NCBI RefSeq assembly: GCF_000013185.1
Contig: NC_007984.1
Coordinates: 511,845-575,844 of the forward strand
Direction: 5' to 3'
DNA: 64,000 nucleotides
From: Baumannia cicadellinicola str. Hc (Homalodisca coagulata)
GTDB taxonomy: Bacteria > Pseudomonadota > Gammaproteobacteria > Enterobacterales > Enterobacteriaceae
Below are positions 1 to 13,784 of this stretch, piece by piece (position 1 is the first letter of the stretch; every line of letters starts with the position of its first letter). The notes beneath the pieces were generated by a model. It had not been told where the DNA came from. It did not search any database and saw only the letters and a program-made list of their open reading frames with translations. The position numbers and the translations under genes were made by a program.

Positions 1-3000
1 CTTACGTTGTGGTTGAAGGTGGTATGACTTATTTAGAGCGTAATCAAATATTAACAGAAGAGCAATATTTAGATGCCCTAGAAGAATTTGGTGATGAATT
101 TGATGCAAAAATGGGCGCGGAGGCAATTCATCATTTATTGAAGAACATGGACCTTGAGCAAGAATGCGAACAATTAAGAGAAGAGATCGTAGATGTTTCT
201 TCGGAAACAAAACGTAAAAAACTAACTAAACGCATTAAATTACTCGAGTCTTTCGTACATTCAGGTAATAAACCTGAATGGATGATTTTAAATGTACTAC
301 CAGTATTACCACCTGATTTACGCCCATTAGTACCGCTAGATGGTGGACGTTTTGCTACATCTGATCTTAATGACTTATATCGTCGTGTAATAAATAGAAA
401 TAACCGTCTTAAAAGATTACTAGATTTATCAGCACCAGATATTATTGTGCGTAATGAAAAACGTATGCTGCAGGAAGCTGTAGATGCATTGCTAGATAAT
501 GGAAGACGTGGTCGTGTTATTACTAGTTCTAATAAACGGCCTTTAAAATCTTTAGCAGATATGATTAAAGGAAAACAAGGTCGTTTTCGGCAAAATTTAC
601 TCGGAAAGCGAGTTGATTACTCTGGACGTTCCGTAATTACAGTAGGTCCATATTTACGTTTACATCAATGTGGTCTTCCGAAGAAAATGGCACTTGAGCT
701 ATTTAAGCCTTTTATTTATGGTAAGCTTGAAATTTGTGGCCTTGCGACAACTATTAAAGCTGCAAAAAAAATGGTAGAACGTGAAGAAGCTGTTGTTTGG
801 GATGTTCTAGACGAAGTTATTCGCGAGCATCCAGTAATGCTTAATAGAGCACCTACCTTACATCGATTAGGAATACAAGCATTTGAACCAGTTCTAGTAG
901 AAGGTAAAGCAATTCAACTACACCCATTAGTTTGTGCTGCATATAATGCTGATTTTGATGGTGATCAAATGGCAGTGCATATTCCGTTGACGCTTGAAGC
1001 ACAGTTAGAAGCTCGTGCACTCATGATGTCTACTAATAATATTTTATCACCTGCTAATGGCGAGCCTATTATTGTACCATCACAAGATGTAGTACTAGGA
1101 TTATACTATATGACTCGTGATCGTGTTAATAGTAAAGGTGAAGGTATGATATTAACTGGTCCTAAGGAGGCAGAAAAGATTTATCATGCTGGAATAGCTG
1201 AACTACATGCACGTGTTAAAGTACGTATTACTGAATACGAAAAGATTGATGATAATGAGTTAGTTGAAAAAAAACAGATCATAGATACCACTATTGGAAG
1301 AGCTATACTATGGATGATAGTACCAAAAGGTTTACCTTTTGATTTAGTTAACCAGGTACTGGGAAAAAAATCTATTTCTAAAATGTTAAACACTTGTTAT
1401 CGTATACTAGGTCTCAAACCAACTGTAATTTTTGCTGATCAAATTATGTATACTGGTTTTGCTTATGCTGCCCGTTCTGGTTCATCAGTTGGCATAGATG
1501 ATATGGTCATACCTGCTCATAAAGCAGAAATTATAGATGATGCTGAGAATGAAGTAGCTGAAATTCAGGAACAATTTCAGTCTGGTTTAGTAACTGCCGG
1601 TGAGCGATATAACAAAGTTATTGATATATGGGCTGCGGCAAATGAACGTGTAGCAAAAGCTATGATGGATAATCTTTCGACTGAAGTTGTCCTCAACTGT
1701 CATGGGAAAGAAGAATTACAAGTTTCATTTAATAATATTTTTATGATGTCTGATTCTGGTGCACGAGGTTCGGCAGCGCAGATTAGACAGTTAGCAGGTA
1801 TGCGTGGACTAATGGCTAAACCTGATGGTTCAATTATTGAAACTCCAATTACTGCTAACTTCCGTGAAGGTTTAAATGTACTACAATACTTTATTTCTAC
1901 ACATGGTGCTCGTAAAGGGTTAGCTGATACTGCACTTAAAACAGCAAATTCAGGTTATCTAACTCGTAGATTAGTTGATGTTGCACAAGATCTAGTTGTT
2001 ACCGAAGAAGATTGCGGAACTTTATCTGGTATTGTTATGACTCCAGTCATCGAAGGTGGTGATGTTAAAGAATCATTACGTGAAAGAGTACTAGGTCGTG
2101 TCACAACTGAAAATATACTACAACCAGGTAAAACTGATATTCTTGTAAAACGGAATACACTACTTAATGAACAGTGGTGTGATATATTAGAAGAACATTC
2201 TGTAGATAATATTAAGGTTCGTTCAGTAGTTACCTGTGATGCTGATTTTGGGGTATGCGCATATTGCTATGGACGTGATTTAGCACGTGGTCACTTAGTA
2301 AATAAGGGAGAAGCAATTGGAGTGATTGCTGCACAGTCTATTGGTGAACCTGGTACACAATTGACTATGCGTACTTTCCATATTGGTGGTGCAGCCTTCC
2401 GGGCTGCAGCAGAATCAAGTATTCAAGTCAAAAATCATGGAATTCTTTGCCTTGTTAATGCTAAATTTGTTATTAATAGTGCTAATAAAATAGTTATCAC
2501 CTCTCGTAATGCTGAGTTAAAAATTAGCGATGAATTTGGCCGTACAAAAGAAAGTTATAAGGTACCATATGGTGCTATAATGGCTAAAGGTGATGGAGCT
2601 AATATTATTAGTGGAGAAACTATTGCAAACTGGGATCCTCATACAATGCCAGTTATTACTGAAGTCAATGGTTTTATTCGATTTACTGATATGATTGAAG
2701 GCCAGACGATTATTCGCCAAACTGATGAGCTGACTGGTTTATCTTCTATCGTCATATTAGATACTGCAGAAAGAACTAGTAGTGGTAAAGATTTACGACC
2801 GGCTCTTAAAATTGTTGATGCTAATCAACAAGATATACTTATTCCTGGTACCGACATGCCAGCACAATATTTTTTGCCCGGTAAGACTATAGTACAGTTA
2901 GAGGATGGTACTAAAATTACTAGTGGTGATACTCTTGCACGTTTACCGCAAGAAACTAGTGGAACTAAAGATATTACGGGTGGTTTACCGCGTGTAGCTG

Positions 3001-3800
3001 ATTTATTTGAAGCAAGAATACCAAAAGAACCAGCTATTTTGGCCGAAGCTAGTGGTATTATTTCTTTTGGTAAAGATACTAAAGGAAAACGACGCTTAGT
3101 AATATCATCATTACATAGTAATGATAGTTATGAAGAAATGATTCCTAAATGGCGTCAACTAAATGTATTTGAAGGAGAACGTGTAGAACGTGGTGATGTT
3201 ATTTCTGATGGACCAGAATCACCGCATGATATTCTACGGTTACGTGGTGTACATGCAGTTACTCGCTATATCATTAATGAAGTACAAGACGTATATCGTT
3301 TACAAGGTGTAAGAATTAATGATAAGCATATTGAAGTTATTGTTCGTCAAATGCTACGGAAAGCTACTATTATTAATGCTGGTGGATCTGATTTACTAGA
3401 AGGTGAGCAGGTAGAATACTCAAGGATTAAGATTATTAATCGCCAGTTAAAAAGCGAAGGAAGACAAGAAATTACCTATGTACGTGATCTATTAGGAATA
3501 ACAAAAGCATCATTAGCAACAGAATCTTTTATATCAGCTGCTTCATTTCAGGAGACTACTCGTGTACTCACTGAAGCTTCTGTAGCAGGAAAACGTGATG
3601 ATTTACGTGGTCTAAAAGAAAATGTTATTGTTGGACGATTAATACCTGCCGGTACCGGTTATGCTTATCATCAGGAGCGAGCACGCTATTCTAAGCATAG
3701 GGAAGAAGCATTAGATATGCAACAAATAACAGCTGCTGATGAAGCTTCTGCTAATTTAGCTGAATTATTAAATTCTAGCCTAACTAATCATAAGCATTAA
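1..3800 (+). CDS. rpoC: RNA polymerase beta' subunit, 5'-partial
   Basis: This is the largest subunit of the core RNA polymerase. The frame is already open at base 3, and the first residues match E. coli RpoC around residue 142, so roughly the first 140 codons, including the N-terminal zinc site, lie outside the window. The catalytic NADFDGD loop that holds Mg2+ is encoded at 945-965. The second zinc site is intact: one Cys in the EEDCGT segment and three Cys in the [16 protein letters not shown] segment. The trigger-loop and bridge-helix region ([19 protein letters not shown]) is also conserved. The gene ends normally with LAELLN plus a short tail. murB follows after 17 bases, so co-transcription is likely. 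Confidence 0.98.
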   Translation, partial: YVVVEGGMTYLERNQILTEEQYLDALEEFGDEFDAKMGAEAIHHLLKNMDLEQECEQLREEIVDVSSETKRKKLTKRIKLLESFVHSGNKPEWMILNVLPVLPPDLRPLVPLDGGRFATSDLNDLYRRVINRNNRLKRLLDLSAPDIIVRNEKRMLQEAVDALLDNGRRGRVITSSNKRPLKSLADMIKGKQGRFRQNLLGKRVDYSGRSVITVGPYLRLHQCGLPKKMALELFKPFIYGKLEICGLATTIKAAKKMVEREEAVVWDVLDEVIREHPVMLNRAPTLHRLGIQAFEPVLVEGKAIQLHPLVCAAYNADFDGDQMAVHIPLTLEAQLEARALMMSTNNILSPANGEPIIVPSQDVVLGLYYMTRDRVNSKGEGMILTGPKEAEKIYHAGIAELHARVKVRITEYEKIDDNELVEKKQIIDTTIGRAILWMIVPKGLPFDLVNQVLGKKSISKMLNTCYRILGLKPTVIFADQIMYTGFAYAARSGSSVGIDDMVIPAHKAEIIDDAENEVAEIQEQFQSGLVTAGERYNKVIDIWAAANERVAKAMMDNLSTEVVLNCHGKEELQVSFNNIFMMSDSGARGSAAQIRQLAGMRGLMAKPDGSIIETPITANFREGLNVLQYFISTHGARKGLADTALKTANSGYLTRRLVDVAQDLVVTEEDCGTLSGIVMTPVIEGGDVKESLRERVLGRVTTENILQPGKTDILVKRNTLLNEQWCDILEEHSVDNIKVRSVVTCDADFGVCAYCYGRDLARGHLVNKGEAIGVIAAQSIGEPGTQLTMRTFHIGGAAFRAAAESSIQVKNHGILCLVNAKFVINSANKIVITSRNAELKISDEFGRTKESYKVPYGAIMAKGDGANIISGETIANWDPHTMPVITEVNGFIRFTDMIEGQTIIRQTDELTGLSSIVILDTAERTSSGKDLRPALKIVDANQQDILIPGTDMPAQYFLPGKTIVQLEDGTKITSGDTLARLPQETSGTKDITGGLPRVADLFEARIPKEPAILAEASGIISFGKDTKGKRRLVISSLHSNDSYEEMIPKWRQLNVFEGERVERGDVISDGPESPHDILRLRGVHAVTRYIINEVQDVYRLQGVRINDKHIEVIVRQMLRKATIINAGGSDLLEGEQVEYSRIKIINRQLKSEGRQEITYVRDLLGITKASLATESFISAASFQETTRVLTEASVAGKRDDLRGLKENVIVGRLIPAGTGYAYHQERARYSKHREEALDMQQITAADEASANLAELLNSSLTNHKH

Positions 3801-3817
3801 TTAAGAATTTATAGATT

Positions 3818-4846
3818 ATGTGTGTAACATTAAAATCATTAAATACATTTGGTCTTAATGTTAATGCACATAAAATAGTAATAGCTCATAATGAATTTGA
3901 TTTACTGCTACTATGGAAGCAGTCTGTACAACTTAATAGACCAGTATTACTATTAGGTAGAGGCAGTAATGTTCTATTTCTAGAGCATTATGCTGGTACA
4001 GTATTATTAAATCGCATTAGAGGAATAAGTATTCGTGAAGATGATGAAGCATGGTATTTGCATGTTGGTGCCGGTGAATTATGGCATGATTTAGTGGTAT
4101 ATACTCTTAAAAAAAAGATACCAGGATTAGAAAATTTAGCATTAATACCAGGATATATTGGTTCAGCATCAATACATAATATTGGTGCTTATGGCGTAGA
4201 ATTAAAAAATATATGTGAATATGTAGATGTTTTACAGCTAGATAATGGTGAAAAACATCGTTTTAGTGCCGTAGATTGTCAGTTTAGCTATCGCAATAGT
4301 ATTTTTAAGCAATATTATAGAGAAAATTATGCGATAGTAGCTATCGGATTACGATGTAAAAAAAGTTGGCAACCAGTACTAAACTATGGTGATTTAAAAT
4401 ACCTTGATGCATCGTATGTAACACCATATGAGATTTTTAATCTAGTTTGTACTCTGCGTAAAAATAAATTACCCGATATTACTAAGTTTGGTAATGCTGG
4501 TAGTTTTTTTAAAAATCCTATAGTAGATGCTAACATTCTATCTAAATTACAAGCTAATTATCCTAATATTCCATATTATCCACAAAATAATGGTCAAGTA
4601 AAAATTTATGCTGGATGGCTAATAGATTATTGTAATCTAAAAGGTTATACGTTAGGTAATGTTGCTGTATATGAAAAACAAGCATTAATATTAATTAATA
4701 TTGGCTATGCTAGCGGCATAGAAGTAGCTGCTTTAGCTAAGTATGTGCGCTATAAAGTTGCAGAAAAGTTTGCAATTTGGTTAGAACCAGAAGTTCGTTT
4801 TATCGGGGCACAAGGAGAGATAAATGCAGTTACTGCTTTATCATAA
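3818..4846 (+). CDS. murB: UDP-N-acetylenolpyruvoylglucosamine reductase
   Basis: MurB is a flavoenzyme that uses NADPH to reduce UDP-GlcNAc-enolpyruvate to UDP-MurNAc, the second committed step of murein synthesis. The product has 342 residues, the same length as E. coli MurB, and aligns throughout. Visible motifs are the FAD-binding LLGRGSNVLFLE segment, LIPGYIGSASIHNIGAYG, the FSYRNS segment with the catalytic Arg, GNAGSFFKNP with the catalytic Ser, and EPEVRFIG with the catalytic Glu near the C-terminus. The start fits the E. coli N-terminus exactly. Pairing of murB with birA is the E. coli arrangement. In E. coli an rRNA operon lies upstream of murB, whereas here one lies downstream and inverted. 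Confidence 0.96.
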   Translation: MCVTLKSLNTFGLNVNAHKIVIAHNEFDLLLLWKQSVQLNRPVLLLGRGSNVLFLEHYAGTVLLNRIRGISIREDDEAWYLHVGAGELWHDLVVYTLKKKIPGLENLALIPGYIGSASIHNIGAYGVELKNICEYVDVLQLDNGEKHRFSAVDCQFSYRNSIFKQYYRENYAIVAIGLRCKKSWQPVLNYGDLKYLDASYVTPYEIFNLVCTLRKNKLPDITKFGNAGSFFKNPIVDANILSKLQANYPNIPYYPQNNGQVKIYAGWLIDYCNLKGYTLGNVAVYEKQALILINIGYASGIEVAALAKYVRYKVAEKFAIWLEPEVRFIGAQGEINAVTALS

Positions 4847-4847
4847 T

Positions 4848-5696
4848 ATGAATAAAATAACAGGACCACTAAATATAATTCGGATTATATCTGATGGAAA
4901 TATTTATTCTATTGAACATTTATGTGACTTACTTCATATAAATACGCTAGTTATTAATCAATATATTAAAATAATACATGAATGGGGTATTAATTTATGT
5001 GCTATACAACAAAAAAATAATAATTACTCTTTTTATTTAAAAAAACCATTATATCTTTTAGATGAACAAATAATACAAGCAATGCTTATAAAAGGAAGCA
5101 TTCGTGTATTACCAGTAATTAATTCAACTAATCAGTATCTAATAGATAATCTAAAAAAACTACAATCTGGAGATGCTTGTGTTGCAGAATATCAATTTAA
5201 TGGACGTGGAACACGAGGTAGTAGATGGATTTCTCCATTTGGTTATAATCTTTATTATTCAATTTATTGGCGTTTCGAACATATTCAACTATCATCTTTA
5301 ATTCATATTAGTTTGATAGTAAGTATTGCTGTAGCAGAAATGCTCCAAACATTAGGAGCTCATAATATACAAGTAAAATGGCCAAATGACTTATATTTTG
5401 ATAAACGAAAATTAGCAGGTATTCTAGTAGAAATTACCAGTGACAATCGTAATTTAACTCATGTCGTCATTGGTGTAGGCATTAATCTCAATATGCCTTT
5501 AATAGTAAAGAAGTGGATTAATCTACAAGAATTAGGAATTCATATTATGAGAAATATTCTTACAGCAAAATTAACTCAAGTACTACATAATGCTTTAATA
5601 TTATTTGAACATGAAGGTTTAGCTCCTTTTATCTTACGTTGGTCTCAGTTCAATCCAACTAACCAACCCCTCCGGCGTGACAGGCCGATATTCTAA
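4848..5696 (+). CDS. birA: Biotin-[acetyl-CoA carboxylase] ligase / bio repressor, C-terminally truncated
   Basis: BirA activates biotin to biotinyl-AMP and attaches it to the biotin carboxyl carrier protein of acetyl-CoA carboxylase. I chose ATG 4848, one base after the murB stop, because MNKITGPLNIIRI aligns with the E. coli start; an ATG at 4824 in the same frame would overlap murB. The N-terminal winged-helix region (about 1-65) and the catalytic core are present: NGRGTRGSRW biotinoyl-AMP loop, VKWPNDLY, and KRKLAGILVEIT with the catalytic Lys. The frame stops after about 282 residues against 321 in E. coli. Similarity ends near residue 275 (NPTNQP), and the last codons are antisense tRNA-Asp sequence, so the C-terminal SH3-like domain that helps bind ATP and the acceptor protein is missing. 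It may be a reduced ligase or a pseudogene. Confidence 0.85.
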   Translation: MNKITGPLNIIRIISDGNIYSIEHLCDLLHINTLVINQYIKIIHEWGINLCAIQQKNNNYSFYLKKPLYLLDEQIIQAMLIKGSIRVLPVINSTNQYLIDNLKKLQSGDACVAEYQFNGRGTRGSRWISPFGYNLYYSIYWRFEHIQLSSLIHISLIVSIAVAEMLQTLGAHNIQVKWPNDLYFDKRKLAGILVEITSDNRNLTHVVIGVGINLNMPLIVKKWINLQELGIHIMRNILTAKLTQVLHNALILFEHEGLAPFILRWSQFNPTNQPLRRDRPIF

Positions 5697-5715
5697 CCAA
5701 CTGAACTACCGCACC
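5667..5715 (-). pseudogene. tRNA-Asp(GUC), 5' part only, fused to birA
   Basis: Read on the minus strand from 5715, this matches enterobacterial tRNA-Asp: acceptor 5' strand GGTGCGG, the D arm with GTTC/GAAT, anticodon stem and loop CTGTCAC (anticodon GTC, 5681-5679), then the start of the variable loop. After about 5667 the match ends. There is no T arm with a TTCRA loop, no 3' acceptor strand CCGCACC and no CCA. The expected 3' third is replaced by sequence that is birA on the opposite strand. A tRNA-Asp distal to 5S is a known enterobacterial rRNA-operon arrangement, so this is probably the remnant of the last gene of the operon. A functional tRNA-Asp should exist elsewhere in the genome. 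Confidence 0.75.
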
Positions 5716-5734
5716 AATAAGTTAATTAAAGATA

Positions 5735-5853
5735 TTGTCTGGTAGTTTCCTACTCTCACATGGAAAAATCCATACTACCATTGGCGCTACGGCATTTCAC
5801 TTCTGAGTTCGGTATGGTATCAGGTGGTACTACCGCGCTATATCTACCAGACA
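5735..5853 (-). rRNA. rrf: 5S ribosomal RNA
   Basis: The minus strand aligns along its whole length with E. coli 5S rRNA, including the CCGAACTCAGAAGTGAAA block and the closing terminal stem TGTCTGGTAG/CTACCAGACA. The length is 119 nt against 120 in E. coli. Ends were set by alignment with the E. coli ends. It lies 31 nt beyond the 23S gene in the same operon. Confidence 0.95.
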
Positions 5854-5863
5854 AAAAAATAGA

Positions 5864-5884
5864 ATAAAATATTTTAGGTGTTAT
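5864..5884 (-). other. 23S rRNA processing stem, 3' arm
   Basis: This segment just beyond the 23S 3' end (CCTAAAATATTTT) is complementary to 8788-8810, just before the 23S 5' end. Together with the mature ends the two arms give a stem of about 26 bp with one bulge. Such a stem is the usual RNase III substrate that frees pre-23S. The pairing is seen directly; the processing role is inferred from the family. Confidence 0.65.
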
Positions 5885-8787
<2,903 letters not shown>

Positions 8788-8810
8788 TCACAACCCTAAA
8801 ATATTTTTTT
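8788..8810 (-). other. 23S rRNA processing stem, 5' arm
   Basis: This is the partner arm of 5864-5884. AAAATATTTTAGG followed by GTTG pairs with the sequence after the 23S 3' end, with one G-U pair and one bulged base. It is probably cut by RNase III. Confidence 0.65.
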
Positions 8811-8814
8811 CAAT

Positions 8815-8826
8815 TGTTAAAGAGCA
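8815..8826 (-). promoter_or_regulatory. Spacer boxA antitermination element
   Basis: On the minus strand TGCTCTTTAACA matches the boxA found upstream of 23S in enterobacterial rRNA operons. It should recruit the NusB/S10 antitermination complex so that polymerase passes through the untranslated 23S gene. It sits 27 nt before the mature 23S 5' end. Confidence 0.6.
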
Positions 8827-8871
8827 CTAAATAGTCTAGTAATATTTAATATTAATAATATGTATTTGTCT

Positions 8872-8944
8872 CGTCCCCTAGGGGACTTGAACCCCTGTTG
8901 CTGCCGTGAAAGAGCAGCGTCCTAGACCACTAGACGAAGGGGAC
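8872..8944 (-). tRNA. tRNA-Glu (anticodon UUC), CCA not encoded
   Basis: This is a complete cloverleaf on the minus strand: acceptor GTCCCCT/AGGGGAC, D arm, anticodon loop CTTTCAC with anticodon TTC, and T arm AGGGG TTCAAGT CCCCT. It sits in the 16S-23S spacer, where enterobacteria often carry tRNA-Glu. The three bases after the discriminator G are AGA instead of the usual encoded CCA, so CCA must be added after transcription. Confidence 0.95.
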
Positions 8945-8995
8945 ATTAAATAAATGCTTTGATCTAGATATTTATTAATTATTATTCTAGTAATA

Positions 8996-9021
8996 GATAA
9001 TTTGTGTGAACACATCGCAAT
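8996..9021 (-). other. 16S rRNA processing stem, 3' arm
   Basis: Located beyond the 16S 3' end, this is nearly fully complementary to 10705-10729 upstream of the 16S 5' end (minus-strand GATTGCGATGTGTTCACAC pairs with GTGTGGACACACGCAAT with small imperfections). This long-range stem is the expected RNase III site for release of pre-16S. Confidence 0.65.
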
Positions 9022-9054
9022 CTTTATCTTACTTTATTTATTAAAAATTAAAGT

Positions 9055-10612
<1,558 letters not shown>

Positions 10613-10730
10613 AGAAGCTTGATACTCAAACAAAAATAATATAGGTACTATTAGTTATAGTACTATACTAGTATTAGTATTTGAGATTAAATTTACTGAT
10701 ATTAATTGCGTGTGTCCACACAAATTATCT
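10613..10730 (-). other. rRNA operon leader, with the 16S 5' processing arm at 10705-10729
   Basis: This is the transcribed leader between boxA and 16S. Minus-strand GATAATTTGTGTGGACAC within 10705-10729 is complementary to 8996-9021 across the 16S gene and forms the 16S processing stem. The rest is AT-rich with no reading frame. Confidence 0.6.
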
Positions 10731-10737
10731 ACTTAAT

Positions 10738-10749
10738 TGTTAAAGATCA
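10738..10749 (-). promoter_or_regulatory. rRNA leader boxA antitermination element
   Basis: Minus-strand TGATCTTTAACA, followed by ATTAAGTAGATAATTTG, matches the enterobacterial rRNA leader boxA and its downstream context. It is the binding site for NusB/S10 in the antitermination complex. Confidence 0.6.
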
Positions 10750-10787
10750 AAATCTTATTTACGATTAATGCATATTATACTAATATA

Positions 10788-10815
10788 AGTATGATATATT
10801 TTTAATATTAGTCAA
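10788..10815 (-). promoter_or_regulatory. Candidate rRNA operon promoter
   Basis: On the minus strand TTGACT (10815-10810) and CATACT (10793-10788) are spaced by 16 nt, and transcription would start about 30 nt before boxA. A perfect TATAAT at 10779-10774 has no good -35 partner. The region is very AT-rich, so a chance match is possible; position relative to boxA is the main support. Confidence 0.3.
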
Positions 10816-10902
10816 GTCTTTATTTTAGATATTATAGCTAATATATACCTTTATTATCTTATTTATAACTAATATTTATAATATTAGTTTATGTATATCA
10901 TT

Positions 10903-10930
10903 AAAACCATACTGAAGCAAGTATGGTTTT
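10903..10930 (-). terminator. Hairpin terminator after lpd
   Basis: A perfect 11-bp stem, AAAACCATACT and AGTATGGTTTT with a 6-nt loop, lies about 85 bases past the lpd stop. On the minus strand the stem ends in TTTT then AATGAT. It separates the aceE-aceF-lpd unit from the rRNA promoter. It is nearly symmetrical and could also act on the plus strand, where no gene needs it. Confidence 0.6.
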
Positions 10931-11013
10931 AGTAATTTTATTTTATTATTTATAATAGGACAGTAAGTTTTATTTATTGTAAATATCGATGATTGATTAC
11001 TATTAATGAATTT

Positions 11014-12426
11014 TTACTTAGTACTTAGTAAATCTACAATAGTTCCTTCGTAAATTTTTGCTGATAGGCCAATAGATTCATATAGTGTAGGATGTGCATG
11101 AATTGTCATTGCTATGTCTTCTGCATCACAGCCCATTTCTATAGCTAAAGAAATTTCTCCAAGCAATTCACCTCCATTAGTACCTATAATTGCACCACCT
11201 ATAATTTTTCGTGTATTTTTTTCAAAAATTAATTTAGTCATTCCATCCTGACTATAGGATGTTATAGCTCTACCAGAAGCAAACCAAGGAAAAATAGATT
11301 TTTCATAGTTAATATTCTTATTTTTTGCTTCCTTTTCAGTGATTCCAGTCCATGCTACTTCAGGTTCTGTATATATAATAGAAGGAATAACTTTTGGATC
11401 AAAATAACTAATTTTATCAGCTATTACTTCAGCAGCTACATAACCTTCATGTATTCCTTTATGTGCTAACATTGGTTGACTTACAATATCTCCGATAGCA
11501 TAAATATGTTTTATATTAGTTCGCATTTGCTTGTCTACGGATACAAAACCAAAATCATCAACCTTAATGCCGATTTGTGTAGTATTTAATAATTTTCCGT
11601 TTGGTATACGACCAATAGCAATTAATACAACATCATAATATTGTATATATTTTTTGTTATCTTTTAGCAAAATTTCAACAGCAATTCCATTTGTTCTTGG
11701 TTCTATAGCAGTTACTTTAGTTTCTAACATTAATTTAAATTTATTTCTAATATGTTTATTAAACAAATTAGCTATATCTTCATCTGCAGCTGGAATTATT
11801 TGATTTGACATTTCAATTATATCTATTTCTGAACCTAAAGTAGAATAAATATAAGCCATTTCTATACCAATAATACCTCCACCGATTACTAGCATTTTTT
11901 TAGGAATAAAAGGTAATGTTAATGCATCAGTAGAGTTCCAGATTCTTGGATCCTTAATATTAAGAAAAGGTAATGTTATTGGACTCGAACCAGTAGCAAT
12001 AATAGCATTATCAAAAATAACATTTGTTATATGATTATTATTATTAATGATGATGTTTTTATCATTAATAAATTTTCCATAACCGTTAATAACAGTAATA
12101 TTGCGTTTTTGAGCTAGATTGTATAAATTTTTTGTTAATTGATTAATAATTTTATCTTTCCAAATACGTACTTGATTTAGATCGGCTTTTATTTCGCCAA
12201 ATAATAATTGATGCTGACTTAGTACCTTAGTTTCTGTTATGACCTTAGCTATATGTAATAAAGTTTTAGATGGAATACAACCGACATTAAGACATACTCC
12301 ACCAAGTTTTGAATAGCGTTCAACAAGTATAGTTTGTAAACCTAAATCAGCACAACGAAAAGCAGCTGAATAACCAGCAGGACCAGCACCAATAATAACT
12401 ACATTAGTTTTTAATGTATTATTCAT
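11014..12426 (-). CDS. lpd: Dihydrolipoyl dehydrogenase (E3)
   Basis: This flavoenzyme reoxidises the dihydrolipoyl arms of the pyruvate dehydrogenase complex and passes electrons to NAD+. The product has 470 residues (474 in E. coli). Visible are the FAD-binding GAGPAG at residues 13-18, the redox-active disulfide in CLNVGC (Cys45 and Cys50), the NAD-binding GGGIIGIEM, the second FAD motif AIGDIV, and the catalytic HAHPTLYES (His445, Glu450) at the dimer interface. It is the last gene of aceE-aceF-lpd and starts 58 bases after aceF. It could also serve 2-oxoglutarate dehydrogenase or the glycine cleavage system, but no such gene is in this window. Confidence 0.97.
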   Translation of the reverse strand: MNNTLKTNVVIIGAGPAGYSAAFRCADLGLQTILVERYSKLGGVCLNVGCIPSKTLLHIAKVITETKVLSQHQLLFGEIKADLNQVRIWKDKIINQLTKNLYNLAQKRNITVINGYGKFINDKNIIINNNNHITNVIFDNAIIATGSSPITLPFLNIKDPRIWNSTDALTLPFIPKKMLVIGGGIIGIEMAYIYSTLGSEIDIIEMSNQIIPAADEDIANLFNKHIRNKFKLMLETKVTAIEPRTNGIAVEILLKDNKKYIQYYDVVLIAIGRIPNGKLLNTTQIGIKVDDFGFVSVDKQMRTNIKHIYAIGDIVSQPMLAHKGIHEGYVAAEVIADKISYFDPKVIPSIIYTEPEVAWTGITEKEAKNKNINYEKSIFPWFASGRAITSYSQDGMTKLIFEKNTRKIIGGAIIGTNGGELLGEISLAIEMGCDAEDIAMTIHAHPTLYESIGLSAKIYEGTIVDLLSTK

Positions 12427-12484
12427 TATAGCCTCTAACTATTAGATAAATATTTATTAGATATTTATCTTTAATTAAAATTAA

Positions 12485-13774
12485 TCACATAATAAAAAGA
12501 CGTATATCTGACATAATGTGACCAATAAAATTAATAAAACGGGCCCCATCACCACCATTGATTACTCTATGATCGTAAGATAAAGATAGCGGTAATACCT
12601 GTAAAGGAATAAATTTTTCACCATTCCATACTGGTTTAAAATATGTTTTAGATACTCCCAAGATTGCAACTTCTGGAGCATTAATTATAGGAGTAAAATG
12701 CATACCACCTATATTACCTAAATTAGATATTGTAAAACAACTATCTTGCATATCAGATGGAATTAATTTGCCGGTATGAGCTTTTTGAGCTAGATTTATT
12801 ACTTCCTGCGACAAAGTAATAATACCTTTTTTGTTTACATTATGACAGACCGGTACAAGTAAACCAGAGGGAGTATCTACTGCAATACCAATATTAATAT
12901 ATTTTTTACAAATTAATTTAGTACCATCTTCAGATAAAGAACTATTAAATAATGGAAATATTTCTAATGCTTTAGATACAGCTTTCATAACAAAAATTAA
13001 TAATGTAATTTTTATATTTAATTTTTTTATTTCTTCTGTAGAATTTTGTTCTTTTCTAAATTTCTCTAATTTAGTAATATTAGCTTCATGAAATTGAGTA
13101 ACATGAGGAATAGTAATCCAATTAGTATATAAATTGCTGCTTGATTTTTTTTGTATTGACCCTAATTGAATTTCTTTAATATCTTTAAACTGTAAGCGAT
13201 TATTTTGTTTATTATTTGATGTAATGGGAATTATTTGTTTATCTGATATTTCATGACGATAAATAATATTTTTTATATATTTCTGAATATCTTCGCGTAA
13301 AATTCGTCCTTTTCTACCAGTTCCTTTAATATTATTTAAATTTATATTAAATTCTCGTGCAAGAGAACGAATTGCTGGGGTTGCATAAAAATAAGATTCA
13401 TTTTGTAAATAATCATTTTTAATAGCTAACTTACAGTTTTCATTATTCTTTACACTTATAGTTGGAAGAATATTATGATTATTATTAGTTAATTGAATAT
13501 TAGTATCAATATTCTCTTTTATTGTTAAGGGTATAGTTGCAGTTTCAATATCAAAGAGCATTATTAATGCTCCTGTACTAACTTTATCACCAATATTTAT
13601 ATTAATTTTTTTTACTGTTCCTGCAAATGGTGCTGGAACCTCTATTGAGGCTTTATTACCCTCTACAGTAATCAAGGATTGTTCAAAATTAACTTTATCA
13701 CCTACTTTAACTAGTATTTCAGTTACTTCAACTTCATCTACTCCAATATCAGGTAATAGAATTTCAATAGTCAT
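12485..13774 (-). CDS. aceF: Dihydrolipoamide acetyltransferase (E2), single lipoyl domain
   Basis: This is the structural core of pyruvate dehydrogenase; it transfers the acetyl group from lipoyl-lysine to CoA. The product has 429 residues, against about 630 in E. coli, because there is one lipoyl domain (about 1-76, lipoyl Lys41 in EGNKAS) where E. coli has three. A linker follows at about 80-127, rich in Asn and Ile where E. coli has Ala and Pro. The peripheral-subunit-binding domain is at about 130-167, and the acyltransferase domain ends in SYDHRVINGGDG with catalytic His402 and Asp409. Loss of repeated lipoyl domains is known from other reduced symbionts. aceE ends 10 bases upstream. 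Confidence 0.96.
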   Translation of the reverse strand: MTIEILLPDIGVDEVEVTEILVKVGDKVNFEQSLITVEGNKASIEVPAPFAGTVKKININIGDKVSTGALIMLFDIETATIPLTIKENIDTNIQLTNNNHNILPTISVKNNENCKLAIKNDYLQNESYFYATPAIRSLAREFNINLNNIKGTGRKGRILREDIQKYIKNIIYRHEISDKQIIPITSNNKQNNRLQFKDIKEIQLGSIQKKSSSNLYTNWITIPHVTQFHEANITKLEKFRKEQNSTEEIKKLNIKITLLIFVMKAVSKALEIFPLFNSSLSEDGTKLICKKYINIGIAVDTPSGLLVPVCHNVNKKGIITLSQEVINLAQKAHTGKLIPSDMQDSCFTISNLGNIGGMHFTPIINAPEVAILGVSKTYFKPVWNGEKFIPLQVLPLSLSYDHRVINGGDGARFINFIGHIMSDIRLFIM

Positions 13775-13784
13775 TATGTACCTC

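Noticed and set aside
1184-1393. Minus-strand frames inside rpoC (also 2517-2720)
   Set aside because: Shadows of a highly conserved gene on the plus strand.
5640-5715. A complete but divergent tRNA-Asp
   Set aside because: No T-loop consensus, no 3' strand complementary to GGTGCGG beyond a few chance pairs, and no CCA.
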